Assembly: GCA_041752455.1 (NCBI GenBank)
Contig: JBGSWL010000157.1
Location: 1 to 30,829, forward strand
Direction: 5' to 3'
Origin: JBGSWL01 sp041752455
GTDB taxonomy: Bacteria; Pseudomonadota; Alphaproteobacteria; Rhizobiales; Rhizobiaceae
Length of the DNA stretch: 30,829 nt
Position 1 is the stretch's first letter; every line of letters begins with the position of its first letter. The notes beneath the pieces were generated by a model that saw only the letters and a program-made list of their open reading frames with translations, was not told where the DNA came from and did not search any database. This document shows positions 23,312 to 30,829 of the stretch, in pieces. The position numbers and the translations under genes were made by a program.

Positions 23312-24388
23312 TCAGCCCTCGTCCTGCGCTGTCAGCAGGCTTGTTTGATGGTCGGTGACGAGCGCGTCGATAACATCGTCGATCTCGCCCTCCATGAACC
23401 GGTCCAGCTTGTAGAGCGTCAGGTTGATGCGATGGTCCGTCACCCGCCCTTGCGGGAAATTGTAGGTGCGGATGCGCTCGGAGCGGTCGCCGGAACCGAC
23501 CTGCAACCGGCGCGCCTCCGACCGCTCCTCGGCGATCTTTGATCGCTCCATGTCGTAAAGCCTTGAGCGCAGCACTTCCATGGCACGGGCGCGGTTCTGG
23601 TGCTGGGATTTTTCCGCCTGAACGACAACAATCCCGGTCGGCAAGTGAGTGATCCGCACCGCCGAATCGGTGGTGTTGACGTGCTGGCCACCGGCACCGG
23701 ACGCACGCATCGTGTCGATGCGGATGTCTTCGGGCCTGATCTGCACGTCCACCTCTTCGGCTATCGGCAAGACGGCGACAGTTGCGGCGGACGTATGGAT
23801 GCGTCCACCGGCTTCGGTTTCAGGGACACGCTGTACGCGGTGCACGCCGGACTCGAACTTGAGGCGCGCAAAGACACTGTTGCCGGTGACGCGGGCGATG
23901 ATTTCCTTGTAGCCGCCGGCATCGCCGGGCGAAGCGGATACGACCTCGACCTTCCAGCCGCGCACGGCGGCATGGCGCTCGTACATGCGGAACAGGTCGC
24001 CTGCAAAAAGTGCCGCTTCCAACCCGCCAGTCCCGGCCCTGACTTCCACGATGACCGAGCGGTCGTCAGCTTCGTCACGCGGCAGGAGCGCAAAGCGCAG
24101 ATCGCGCGTGGCTGCTTCCAGCCGCTCTGCGGTTTCTTCAGCTTCGGCCTCGGCAAGTTCGCGAAGATCGGCCGCGGCGGTCTTGTCGTTAAGGATGGCG
24201 CGGACCTCGCTGTCGGCGGCGTCCGCAGCCTTGAAGGCACGGATCGCGGCGACGACCTCCTGCAACTGTGCGTGCTCACCGGCAAGCTTCACATAGGTCT
24301 CGGCATCGGGACCGGCACTCATGCGCGCTTCGAGCATTTCGAAGCGCTTCAGCAGGTCGTCGAGGCGGGCATGGGGAAGGTTGCTCAT
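23312..24388 (-). CDS. prfA: Peptide chain release factor 1
   Basis: RF1 reads UAA and UAG stop codons and triggers peptide release. The 358-residue protein has the anticodon-like PxT tripeptide as P189-E-T191 and the catalytic GGQ at 233-235 (RASGAGGQHVNTTDSAVR). PxT, rather than SPF, separates it from RF2. The ATG at 24388 gives MSNLPHARLDDLL; the open frame extends 53 codons further without similarity to the family. It is followed at once by prmC and preceded by ptsP (67 bp), all on the same strand. Confidence 0.97.
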   Translation of the reverse strand: MSNLPHARLDDLLKRFEMLEARMSAGPDAETYVKLAGEHAQLQEVVAAIRAFKAADAADSEVRAILNDKTAAADLRELAEAEAEETAERLEAATRDLRFALLPRDEADDRSVIVEVRAGTGGLEAALFAGDLFRMYERHAAVRGWKVEVVSASPGDAGGYKEIIARVTGNSVFARLKFESGVHRVQRVPETEAGGRIHTSAATVAVLPIAEEVDVQIRPEDIRIDTMRASGAGGQHVNTTDSAVRITHLPTGIVVVQAEKSQHQNRARAMEVLRSRLYDMERSKIAEERSEARRLQVGSGDRSERIRTYNFPQGRVTDHRINLTLYKLDRFMEGEIDDVIDALVTDHQTSLLTAQDEG

Positions 24389-24455
24389 GGACGTGGTGAT
24401 AGTCTGCCGCTCCAGACTTTGCCAATCGGAAACTCGGTATCCGGGCGGCCCTGCG

Positions 24456-26726
24456 TCAGACCGGGATTGCCTTTTCGCGGGCGTAAGCGGAAAGCGCCTC
24501 GCGGACGCCGCCGGACGGATCGCCCTTTTCGAGGCGCTCAAGGACAAAGGCGCGTGCGACCGATAGGTCGGTCTTCAAAAGTGCCGCCTTGACCGGGCCA
24601 ATCGCTGCCGGTGACATCGACAGCGTGTGGATCCCGACAGCCAGCAGCGCCATTGCCTCCAGCGGCCTTCCGGCCATTTCCCCGCACAGCGTGACCGGAG
24701 TTCCATGCCGGGCACCGGCGCAGGCGATATCGCGCAACACCCGCAGGAACGGCACCGATAGCATGTCGAAGCGTGACGAGACGCGACTGTTTCCCCGGTC
24801 CACGGCGTGCATGAACTGGAAAAGATCGTTGGAGCCGATCGACACGAAATCGGCCTGCGCCATCAGCGCATCGATATCAAAGAGCAGCGAGGGCACTTCC
24901 AGCATGGCGCCGATCTTCAGGCGCATCGGCAGGCCATGGCCGAAACGCGACAGGTGCTTGACTTCGCGCAGGATGATTTCGCGCGCCTGGCGCAATTCGG
25001 AAATGTCAGTCACCATTGGCAACATGACGCGAAGTTCGCGTCCGGCAGCGGCTTTCAGCAGGGCGCGAACCTGCGTGCGCAACAGCCCCGGCCGGTCCAG
25101 CGACAGCCGGATGGCGCGCCAACCGAGCGCCGGATTTTCCTCGACACCCGAATCGCGGAAATACGGCAGCACCTTGTCGCCGCCGATGTCGAGCGTGCGG
25201 AAGGTGACAGGTTTGCCCTTCGCCGCCTCGATCACTGCGCGATAAAGCTGCTGCTGGGCTTCGGCGCGCGGAAATGTGGCGGCAATCATGAACTGCAGTT
25301 CGGTTCGGAACAGGCCGATGCCCTCGGCGCCGGCCTCTTCGAGCTGCGGCAGGTCGACCATCAGGCCGGCATTCATGTGCAGGTGGAATGGCTGGTCATC
25401 CAGCGTCAGCGACGGACGGGTTCGTAGCGTGCGATACTCGGCTTGGCGGCGAGCGCGAAAGCGGACCTTTTCGGCATAGGCCTTCTGCAGGTCCTGCTGC
25501 GGGCGCAGATGGATATTGCCGGACAGGCCGTCGACGATGATCGCATCGCCGCTGTCGGACATGGCGACAAACCCCTTTGCATTGCCGACGACCGGAATGC
25601 CCATGGCGCGGGCGACGATCACCACGTGGCTGGTCATCGTGCCGTCTTCGAGCACAAGCCCGCGCAAGCGGTCGCGCGGATAGTCGAGCAGTTCGGCTGC
25701 GCCCATGTTGCGCGCCACGAGGATCGCATCCTCCGGTAGGGCCTGCATGCGATGGGTAGGATCGCCCGAGATCAACTGGCGCAGCAGGCGATTGGCCAGA
25801 TCATCGAAATCGGACAGCCGTTCGCGCAGGTACGGATCGGTGACGCTGCCCATCCGGGCGCGCATGTCGGACTGGACCTTTTCGACACCGGCCTCGGCGG
25901 TGAGGCCGTTGCGGACGGCCTCCTCCATCCGGTTCACCCAGCCCTTGTCGTGGGCAAACATCCGGTAGGTTTCCAGCACCTCGCGGTGCTCGCCCTCGAA
26001 AGCGACATCCCCGCGCGCCAGCATGTCGTCGATGGTGATCCGGAGCGTTGAAACCGCGAGCGACAGGCGCACCAGTTCGGCGTCGGTATCGTCGTTGAAG
26101 AGATTGGTGACGACAACGCGCGGTTCATGCAGCACGACATGGCCAAGCCCGATGCCTTCAGATAGCGGGGTGCCACTGGTGGTCACCGGCTTTTGCAGGT
26201 CGAGTTCGATGCCGGTCGATGACAGTCGCTTGAGATCGCCGGCGGCGATCATCTCGCCGATCACCATGGCGACGGTTTCCAGCGCTTCCATTTCTTCGTC
26301 GGAATAGATGCGCTGGGCGATGTTCTGGACAACCAGCACGCCAAGTGTGCGGCCTGCGCGCAGGATCGGCACGCCCATGAAGGCGTTGTAGAGTTCTTCG
26401 CCGGTTTCCGGGAGATACTCGAAGGCCGGGTGCTTTTGCGCTTCTGCGAGATTGAGGGCGCGCGAAGAGGCGGCAATCGTGCCGACAAGGCCTTGGCCAA
26501 GCCGCAGTTGCGACAGGTGAACGGCGGTCGGGTTGAGGCCGACGGTTGCATACAATTCGAGAACGCCGTCGGCGCGCAGTGCATAGACCGAGCACACTTC
26601 GGCGATCATCGACAGGGCGATCTGGTTGACGATGGAGTCGAGGCGTTGCTGCGGGTGCAGCGGATCCGCCATGATTTCGCGGATCCGTTTCAGGAGCAGT
26701 CTTGAACTTGCGTCCTTGTCGCGCAT
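24456..26726 (-). CDS. ptsP: Phosphoenolpyruvate-protein phosphotransferase PtsP (nitrogen PTS enzyme I)
   Basis: EI-Ntr takes phosphate from PEP and starts the NPr-EIIA(Ntr) relay that senses nitrogen and carbon status and controls potassium transport and other processes in alphaproteobacteria. The 756-residue protein has an N-terminal GAF domain (about 20-160), which in studied enzymes binds glutamine, an EI N domain (about 175-300), the phosphorylated H367 in GTMTSHVVIVARAMGIP, and a PEP-utilising TIM barrel (about 425-720) ending with GSNDLFQF. A GTG sits one codon before the chosen ATG. It lies 54 bp downstream of lysC, with a hairpin between. Confidence 0.95.
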   Translation of the reverse strand: MRDKDASSRLLLKRIREIMADPLHPQQRLDSIVNQIALSMIAEVCSVYALRADGVLELYATVGLNPTAVHLSQLRLGQGLVGTIAASSRALNLAEAQKHPAFEYLPETGEELYNAFMGVPILRAGRTLGVLVVQNIAQRIYSDEEMEALETVAMVIGEMIAAGDLKRLSSTGIELDLQKPVTTSGTPLSEGIGLGHVVLHEPRVVVTNLFNDDTDAELVRLSLAVSTLRITIDDMLARGDVAFEGEHREVLETYRMFAHDKGWVNRMEEAVRNGLTAEAGVEKVQSDMRARMGSVTDPYLRERLSDFDDLANRLLRQLISGDPTHRMQALPEDAILVARNMGAAELLDYPRDRLRGLVLEDGTMTSHVVIVARAMGIPVVGNAKGFVAMSDSGDAIIVDGLSGNIHLRPQQDLQKAYAEKVRFRARRQAEYRTLRTRPSLTLDDQPFHLHMNAGLMVDLPQLEEAGAEGIGLFRTELQFMIAATFPRAEAQQQLYRAVIEAAKGKPVTFRTLDIGGDKVLPYFRDSGVEENPALGWRAIRLSLDRPGLLRTQVRALLKAAAGRELRVMLPMVTDISELRQAREIILREVKHLSRFGHGLPMRLKIGAMLEVPSLLFDIDALMAQADFVSIGSNDLFQFMHAVDRGNSRVSSRFDMLSVPFLRVLRDIACAGARHGTPVTLCGEMAGRPLEAMALLAVGIHTLSMSPAAIGPVKAALLKTDLSVARAFVLERLEKGDPSGGVREALSAYAREKAIPV

Positions 26727-26738
26727 CACCTTACCGTT

Positions 26739-26761
26739 CCGTGGTCTTTTGCGACCACCGG
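26739..26761 (-). repeat. Hairpin between lysC and ptsP
   Basis: On the minus strand CCGGTGGTC-gcaaaa-GACCACGG forms a stem of 8 pairs with a single bulged base, lying 20 bp past the lysC stop and 12 bp before ptsP. It has no U-tract, so it may be an RNA-processing or stabilising element rather than a terminator. Confidence 0.45.
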
Positions 26762-26780
26762 GCCAACCTTGGCGCGTCGT

Positions 26781-28055
26781 TCACCCCTTGTCGAGACCGT
26801 AGACGGCATGGAGCGTGCGCACGGCGAGTTCCGAGTAGGGGCCATCGATCAGGATCGATATCTTGATCTCGGAGGTCGTGATCGCGCGGATGTTGATGCC
26901 CTTGTCGGCCATCGCCTTGAATGCGGTTGCCGCAACGCCGGCATGGCTGCGCATGCCGATGCCGATCACCGAAACCTTGGTCAGGCCGGCTTCGGACTGC
27001 ACCATGTCGTAGCCGATCTTTTCGCGATGGGCTTCAAGCGCCGCAATCGCCTTTTCAAGATCGGCGGACGGAACGGTGAACGTCATGTCGGTGTAGCGGC
27101 CATCGGCCGAAATGTTCTGGACGATCATGTCCACATTGACGCCGCCTTCGGCCAGCGGACCGAAAATGGCCGCCGAGATGCCGGGCCGGTCTTCCAGTTT
27201 CCGCAGCGATATCTGCGCTTCATCCTTGGCATAGGCGATGCCGGTGACTGTCTGCTGTTCCACGATTTCCTCCTCGCTGCAAATCAGCGTTCCGGGCGGA
27301 TTGTCGACATCATTCATGCCCGGCGCATCCGGTGCATCAAAACTCGACCGCACGAATGTGCGCACATTGTAGACCATGGCCAGTTCGACCGAGCGCACCT
27401 GCAACACCTTGGCGCCGAGCGAGGCCATTTCGAGCATTTCCTCGAACGACACTTTCGGCAGGCGCCGGGCTTTCGGCTCGATGCGCGGGTCGGTCGTGTA
27501 GACGCCGTCGACATCGGTGTAGATGTCGCAGCGGTCAGCCTTGATGGCAGCGGCGATGGCAACGGCGCTGGTATCGGACCCGCCGCGACCGAGCGTTGCG
27601 ATCCGGTTGTCCGGCGCAATACCCTGGAAACCGGCGATCACGGCCACCTGGCCGATCTTGAACCGCTCGATCAGCCGGTCACCATCGATCTCGGCGATAC
27701 GGGCGGCGCCATGGGCGCTGTCGGTCTTCAAGGCGATCTGCCAGCCCTGCCAGGAGCGGGCGTCGATGCCCAACGACTGGAGCGCGATTGCCAGAAGGCC
27801 GGAGGTGACCTGTTCGCCCGATGCAACGATGGCATCATATTCGCGCGCGTCATAGAACGAGGCATTGGCACCGGCGACGCGCGGCATCTGCTGGACCCAG
27901 CCGACGAGTTCGTTGGTCTTTCCAGCCATGGCGGAAACAACGACAGCCACTTCATGGCCGGCGTCGACCTCGCGCTTGACGTGGCGGGCGACATTGTGGA
28001 TGCGGTCAAGGTCGGCGACGGACGTGCCGCCGAATTTCATGACGATGCGGGCCAT
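26781..28055 (-). CDS. lysC: Aspartate kinase
   Basis: LysC phosphorylates aspartate, the first step to lysine, threonine and methionine. The 424-residue protein starts MARIVMKFGGTSVA with the kinase signature KFGGTSVA (7-14). The catalytic domain includes GFQGIAPDNRIATLGRGGSD, split across two motifs, and DIYTDVDGVYTTDPR. Two C-terminal ACT repeats (about 265-424) provide feedback control by lysine and/or threonine. An in-frame TTG two codons upstream is less likely than ATG 28055. Divergent from ubiG and upstream of ptsP, a pairing conserved in Rhizobiales. Its product feeds MetA at 14782. Confidence 0.97.
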   Translation of the reverse strand: MARIVMKFGGTSVADLDRIHNVARHVKREVDAGHEVAVVVSAMAGKTNELVGWVQQMPRVAGANASFYDAREYDAIVASGEQVTSGLLAIALQSLGIDARSWQGWQIALKTDSAHGAARIAEIDGDRLIERFKIGQVAVIAGFQGIAPDNRIATLGRGGSDTSAVAIAAAIKADRCDIYTDVDGVYTTDPRIEPKARRLPKVSFEEMLEMASLGAKVLQVRSVELAMVYNVRTFVRSSFDAPDAPGMNDVDNPPGTLICSEEEIVEQQTVTGIAYAKDEAQISLRKLEDRPGISAAIFGPLAEGGVNVDMIVQNISADGRYTDMTFTVPSADLEKAIAALEAHREKIGYDMVQSEAGLTKVSVIGIGMRSHAGVAATAFKAMADKGINIRAITTSEIKISILIDGPYSELAVRTLHAVYGLDKG

Positions 28056-28243
28056 GGGCAAATGCTCGGTGGAAGCGGCTCGGTTGAGCCTTGCGGGTTG
28101 GCGCGGTGCTTACCGAAAAGCATTGCCGGCTGCAAGTTGCCGCTTCGTCGTGGGGCAGGCATTGGCGCATGGGCAATTCGCCGCCTTGACTTCCAACGCC
28201 GTGCGCCCGACTTCTCGCCCCTTGGATGTGAAGGAGCTGCAGT

Positions 28244-28987
28244 ATGACCACGACAACGGGAACGATCGATCAGGCCGAAGTCGACCGGTTTTCGCGGCTG
28301 GCGGCAGAATGGTGGAACCCCAAGGGCAAGTTCAAACCTCTGCACAAGTTCAATCCGGTCCGGCTCCGCTACATCCGCGACACGGTTGCGGCCCATTTCG
28401 GGCGTGATCCCAACAGTGTGCGCCCGCTGGAGGGCCTGCGTCTTCTCGACATCGGCTGCGGCGGCGGTCTGCTCTGCGAGCCGATGGCCCGGATGGGCGC
28501 GACCGTGGTTGGTGCCGATGCGTCCGAGACCAATATCGAAGTGGCCCGCCTGCACGCGGCGCAGACCGGCGTCGCGGTGGACTATCGCGCGACGACCTCC
28601 GAAGCACTGCAGGCGGCGGGTGAAACCTTCGACATCGTGCTCAACATGGAAGTCGTCGAGCATGTGGCCGATGTGGACCTGTTCCTGAAATCCTGCGCGG
28701 CGATGGTTCGCCCCGGCGGGTTGATGTTCATCGCGACGATCAACCGGACGACCAAGGCCTGGGGCCTTGCCATCATCGGCGCGGAATACGTGCTCGGCTG
28801 GCTGCCAAAGGGGACGCATGAGTATGAACGCCTGGTCAAACCGAGCGAGATCGACGCGGCATTGGCCGATACGGGACTGTCGGTCTTTGCCGAATCCGGC
28901 GTGTTCTACAATGTGCTCGCCGACGAGTGGCGCCTGTCGCGCGACATGGACGTGAACTACATGGTCGTCGCGCGGCGACCCGCGTAA
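28244..28987 (+). CDS. ubiG: Ubiquinone biosynthesis O-methyltransferase UbiG
   Basis: UbiG performs both O-methylations of ubiquinone synthesis with SAM. The 247-residue protein has the N-terminal FSRLAAEWWNPKGKFKPLHKFN stretch split over residues 16-37, typical of UbiG. The SAM-binding LLDIGCGGGLL is at 67-77, followed by MEVVEHV and the KGTHEYERLVKPSE segment that is linked to membrane lipid contact. AAGGAG lies eight bases before the ATG. A TTGACT 55 bp upstream of the start may be a -35 element but lacks a clear -10. It converges on the DUF1178 gene with a 3-bp gap. Confidence 0.96.
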   Translation: MTTTTGTIDQAEVDRFSRLAAEWWNPKGKFKPLHKFNPVRLRYIRDTVAAHFGRDPNSVRPLEGLRLLDIGCGGGLLCEPMARMGATVVGADASETNIEVARLHAAQTGVAVDYRATTSEALQAAGETFDIVLNMEVVEHVADVDLFLKSCAAMVRPGGLMFIATINRTTKAWGLAIIGAEYVLGWLPKGTHEYERLVKPSEIDAALADTGLSVFAESGVFYNVLADEWRLSRDMDVNYMVVARRPA

Positions 28988-28990
28988 TGG

Positions 28991-29428
28991 TTAATTGAGG
29001 TCGTCTGGAAAGTCCGGTAGCGGCAGCAGCGCGATACCCTCGTCGAGCAGCGCCTCGACCTCGTCGCGGTCGGCCTTGCCATAGATCGCCTCGGCATCGC
29101 GCTCGCCGTAGTGGATCTTGCGGGCTTCTTCCGGAAAGCGCTCGCCGACATCGGTGGCACCCGACTTCAGTTCTGCCGTCATCTGCCGGATGCGCTCGAT
29201 GTATTCGGTTCGCGCCGCATCGGCGACAGCCTGTATCACCGCCTGCTTGCGGTCATCCTTGGCTCGGCCCGTCGCAATCGAAGGTGCCATCAAGGCCTTG
29301 CCAACCCGGCTGGAGCCGCAATGGGCGCACTCCACGAGGCCGCGCTTGGTCTGCGTCTCGTAGTCTTCGTTGGACCGGAACCACGCCTCGAACTCGTGGC
29401 CGGCGGCACATTGGAGCGTGAACTTCAC
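28991..29428 (-). CDS. DUF1178 family zinc-ribbon-like protein
   Basis: A 145-residue protein of DUF1178, a family mainly seen in alpha- and betaproteobacteria. The N terminus (MKFTLQCAAGHEFEAWF) supplies C7 and H11, and CAHC at 34-37 completes a probable zinc-binding knuckle. The middle is helical and charged and the C terminus ends in an acidic/proline LPLPDFPDDLN tail. Function is unknown. Its start overlaps the stop of the nitrilase-family gene by 4 bp (ATGA), so it is translationally coupled to that gene in the comF-grxC-nit operon. Confidence 0.9.
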   Translation of the reverse strand: MKFTLQCAAGHEFEAWFRSNEDYETQTKRGLVECAHCGSSRVGKALMAPSIATGRAKDDRKQAVIQAVADAARTEYIERIRQMTAELKSGATDVGERFPEEARKIHYGERDAEAIYGKADRDEVEALLDEGIALLPLPDFPDDLN

Positions 29429-30249
29429 CGTGCAGCCCCGACAGCATAGGCGCGGGCATTGGCAAGATTGGGGATCGAGCGGCGCGCCGCTGCAACGGCG
29501 GCAAGATCGATGTCGGCGATGATGATACCGGGCTCGTTGTCGGCCTTCTCCGCGATGATGTCGCCCCAGGGCGAGACCACCAGGGAATGACCATAGGTTT
29601 CCCTGCCGTCCTCGTGGATGCCACCTTGCGCTGCGGCGATGACGAAGGCGCCGTTTTCAATGGCACGGGCGCGCAGCAGCACATGCCAGTGGGCGCGTCC
29701 TGTTTGGGCAGTGAAGGCCGCCGGAACGGCGAGCACCGAGGCTCCGGCCAGCGCCTGATCGCGGAACAGATGCGGGAAGCGCAGGTCATAGCAAATGGCA
29801 AGGCCGAAGACCGCGTCGTCCACGGTGGTCAATCCGAGGGCGGAGCCGGGCTCGTAGACTGCCGATTCGCGCCAGCTCTCGCCATTGCCGAGGTCGACGT
29901 CGAACATGTGGATCTTGTCATAGGTCGCGCGCAGCGTGCCGTCGGGCGCAAAGAGCCCGGCACGGTTGGCGATGCGTCCATCCGCCCGCAGGATCGGCGT
30001 TGAGCCGATGTGCAGCCAGACAGCATGGTTTGCAGCAAGTTCGGCAGCAGCGGCAAAGACCGGATCGTCAGCTTGCGGGCGGATGGCCGCAAAAAGCGCA
30101 GGCCGATCCTTCTGCAGGATGCCTGTCATCTCCGGGGTCTGCACGTACCGCGCACCCAAGGCCGCTGCCTCCGCAACGGCTTCGCGGAGTGCTGCCACGT
30201 TGGCCCCGGGTTTTGTGCCTGATCGCATCTGGATGGCTGCAACGCGCAT
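29425..30249 (-). CDS. Carbon-nitrogen hydrolase (nitrilase superfamily, Nit2/omega-amidase-like)
   Basis: A 274-residue nitrilase-superfamily amidase with the full triad: E40 in QTPEMTG, K112 in YDKIHMFD, and C153 in GLAICYDLRFPHLF. The KIHMFDVD motif and length place it with Nit1/Nit2-type enzymes, some of which hydrolyse alpha-ketoglutaramate or repair deaminated glutathione. A glutathione link would fit its grxC neighbour 9 bp upstream, but the substrate is inferred. It overlaps the DUF1178 gene start by 4 bp. Confidence 0.93.
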   Translation of the reverse strand: MRVAAIQMRSGTKPGANVAALREAVAEAAALGARYVQTPEMTGILQKDRPALFAAIRPQADDPVFAAAAELAANHAVWLHIGSTPILRADGRIANRAGLFAPDGTLRATYDKIHMFDVDLGNGESWRESAVYEPGSALGLTTVDDAVFGLAICYDLRFPHLFRDQALAGASVLAVPAAFTAQTGRAHWHVLLRARAIENGAFVIAAAQGGIHEDGRETYGHSLVVSPWGDIIAEKADNEPGIIIADIDLAAVAAARRSIPNLANARAYAVGAAR

Positions 30250-30258
30250 CGGATCGCC

Positions 30259-30516
30259 TCAGGACGCCAGAAGCGGATCGAGCTTGCCGGCACGATCCAT
30301 GGCCATCAGGTCGTCACATCCACCGACATGCACATCGCCGATGAAAATCTGCGGGAAGGTCGTGCGACCGTTGGAGCGCGCCAGCATCTGGCTGCGCAAT
30401 TCCGGCTGAAAGGTCGCGTCGTGTTCCGTGTAGGCGACGCCCTTGGTGTCGAGCAGGCGCTTGGCCGCCGTGCAGAAACCGCAGAACTGACGGGTGTAGA
30501 TGGTGACATCTGGCAT
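30259..30516 (-). CDS. grxC: Glutaredoxin 3 (GrxC family)
   Basis: An 85-residue dithiol glutaredoxin that reduces disulfides and mixed glutathione disulfides. The active site is C12-G-F-C15, unlike the classical CPYC; glycine in place of proline also occurs in relatives with CGYC. The cis-proline loop TTFP ends at P55 and the glutathione-binding GGCDDL is at 65-70. It lies between comF (82 bp upstream) and the nitrilase-family gene. A promoter-like element with an RpoH-type -10 is found in the upstream gap. Confidence 0.95.
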   Translation of the reverse strand: MPDVTIYTRQFCGFCTAAKRLLDTKGVAYTEHDATFQPELRSQMLARSNGRTTFPQIFIGDVHVGGCDDLMAMDRAGKLDPLLAS

Positions 30517-30561
30517 GGCTTTTTGGCGCTCCCGTTTGTGCGGCGGTTCTTCGACACTGTC

Positions 30562-30590
30562 ATATATGGGGCCGATGTCGCCTCGGAAAG
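30562..30590 (-). promoter_or_regulatory. Promoter candidate upstream of grxC, RpoH-like
   Basis: On the minus strand CTTTCCG (30590-30584) is followed after 12 bases by CCCCATATAT (30571-30562). The CCCCAT-type -10 resembles sigma-32 promoters, while the -35 is only partly matched. Transcription would start near 30555, about 40 bp before the grxC start codon. Confidence 0.38.
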
Positions 30591-30598
30591 CCCCGACC

Positions 30599-30829
30599 TC
30601 AATCGCTGTGACCCGGCACGATCCGTGAAAACGTCAGGACATCCACGTGGGAGGCACCCGCCTTTTTCAGCGCGCGCGCCGCGGCGTTGACGGTGGCGCC
30701 GGTTGTCAGCACGTCATCGACCAGCAGGACGCGGCGGCCGGCCACCATGATTTGCCGGTCGTCCGGGACAACAAAGACGTTGCGGACATTGACCTGGCGC
30801 TGACGGGCATTGAGGCCGACCTGCGGGCG
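30599..30829 (-). CDS. ComF family phosphoribosyltransferase-like protein, C-terminal part
   Basis: The last 76 codons of a gene that enters from beyond the right edge. The translated piece begins RPQVGLNARQRQVNVRN and contains the PRPP-binding loop VLLVDDVLTTGAT at residues 34-46 of the fragment, followed by AARALKKAGASHVDVLTFSR. GLNARQRQVNVRNVF plus this loop is characteristic of ComF, a family linked to DNA uptake in competent bacteria and of unclear role in rhizobia. The stop is at 30601-30599. The N-terminal zinc-binding region is outside the window. Confidence 0.9.
   Translation of the reverse strand, partial: RPQVGLNARQRQVNVRNVFVVPDDRQIMVAGRRVLLVDDVLTTGATVNAAARALKKAGASHVDVLTFSRIVPGHSD

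Noticed and set aside
26769..28247. A 492-codon plus-strand frame antisense to lysC
   Set aside because: It is the complement of a clear aspartate kinase gene and has no recognisable domain.

Overview
The window looks like ordinary core chromosome of a GC-rich alphaproteobacterium of the order Hyphomicrobiales (Rhizobiales), near the Rhizobiaceae/Phyllobacteriaceae. Evidence: the aerobic-type cobS-cobT pair, a SAM-II riboswitch in front of metA, DUF4167 and DUF1178 proteins, a ptsP-lysC pair, and the aroK-aroB-CNNM and xerD-accA arrangements typical of that order. The genus is not resolved. I see no insertion sequence, prophage, CRISPR array or toxin cluster.

Left part (1-11.6 kb). On the minus strand lie the start of cobT, cobS and a J-domain gene; bolA is divergent from the latter. 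A minus-strand shikimate operon (aroK-aroB, overlapping) runs into a CNNM/CorC-type membrane protein. On the plus strand follow a tiny membrane protein, xerD, accA, a YafK-like L,D-transpeptidase lipoprotein and a TusA-like protein. A D,D-carboxypeptidase (minus) and an M20 amidohydrolase (plus) diverge from each other.

Middle (11.6-18.4 kb). A two-cysteine ArsR regulator resembling BigR/SqrR is divergent from two half-size YeeE/YedE membrane proteins and is probably a sulfane-sulfur sensor with its transporter. Then come tRNA-Arg(CCT), mrp, a GNAT gene coupled to metA, and metA under a clear promoter and SAM-II riboswitch. Upstream of metA lies the largest non-coding stretch (644 bp), packed with inverted repeats, a long stem-loop and a plus-strand promoter-like site with overlapping micro-ORFs. 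It is the least explained part of the window. 3-hydroxybutyryl-CoA dehydrogenase and a second L,D-transpeptidase follow.

Right part (18.4-30.8 kb). The minus strand carries clpB, the Asn-rich DUF4167 gene, prmC-prfA, ptsP and lysC, a translation/proteostasis/amino-acid block. ubiG is divergent from lysC. A compact comF-grxC-nitrilase-DUF1178 operon closes the window, converging on ubiG.

Functional links. metA and lysC make precursors of methionine and the aspartate family. prmC methylates the factor encoded by prfA. The D,D-carboxypeptidase trims pentapeptides to the tetrapeptides that L,D-transpeptidases use. No wholly new system is evident. The best leads are regulatory: the metA upstream region, the ArsR operator, a 19-bp palindrome upstream of the DUF4167 gene and the clpB leader.
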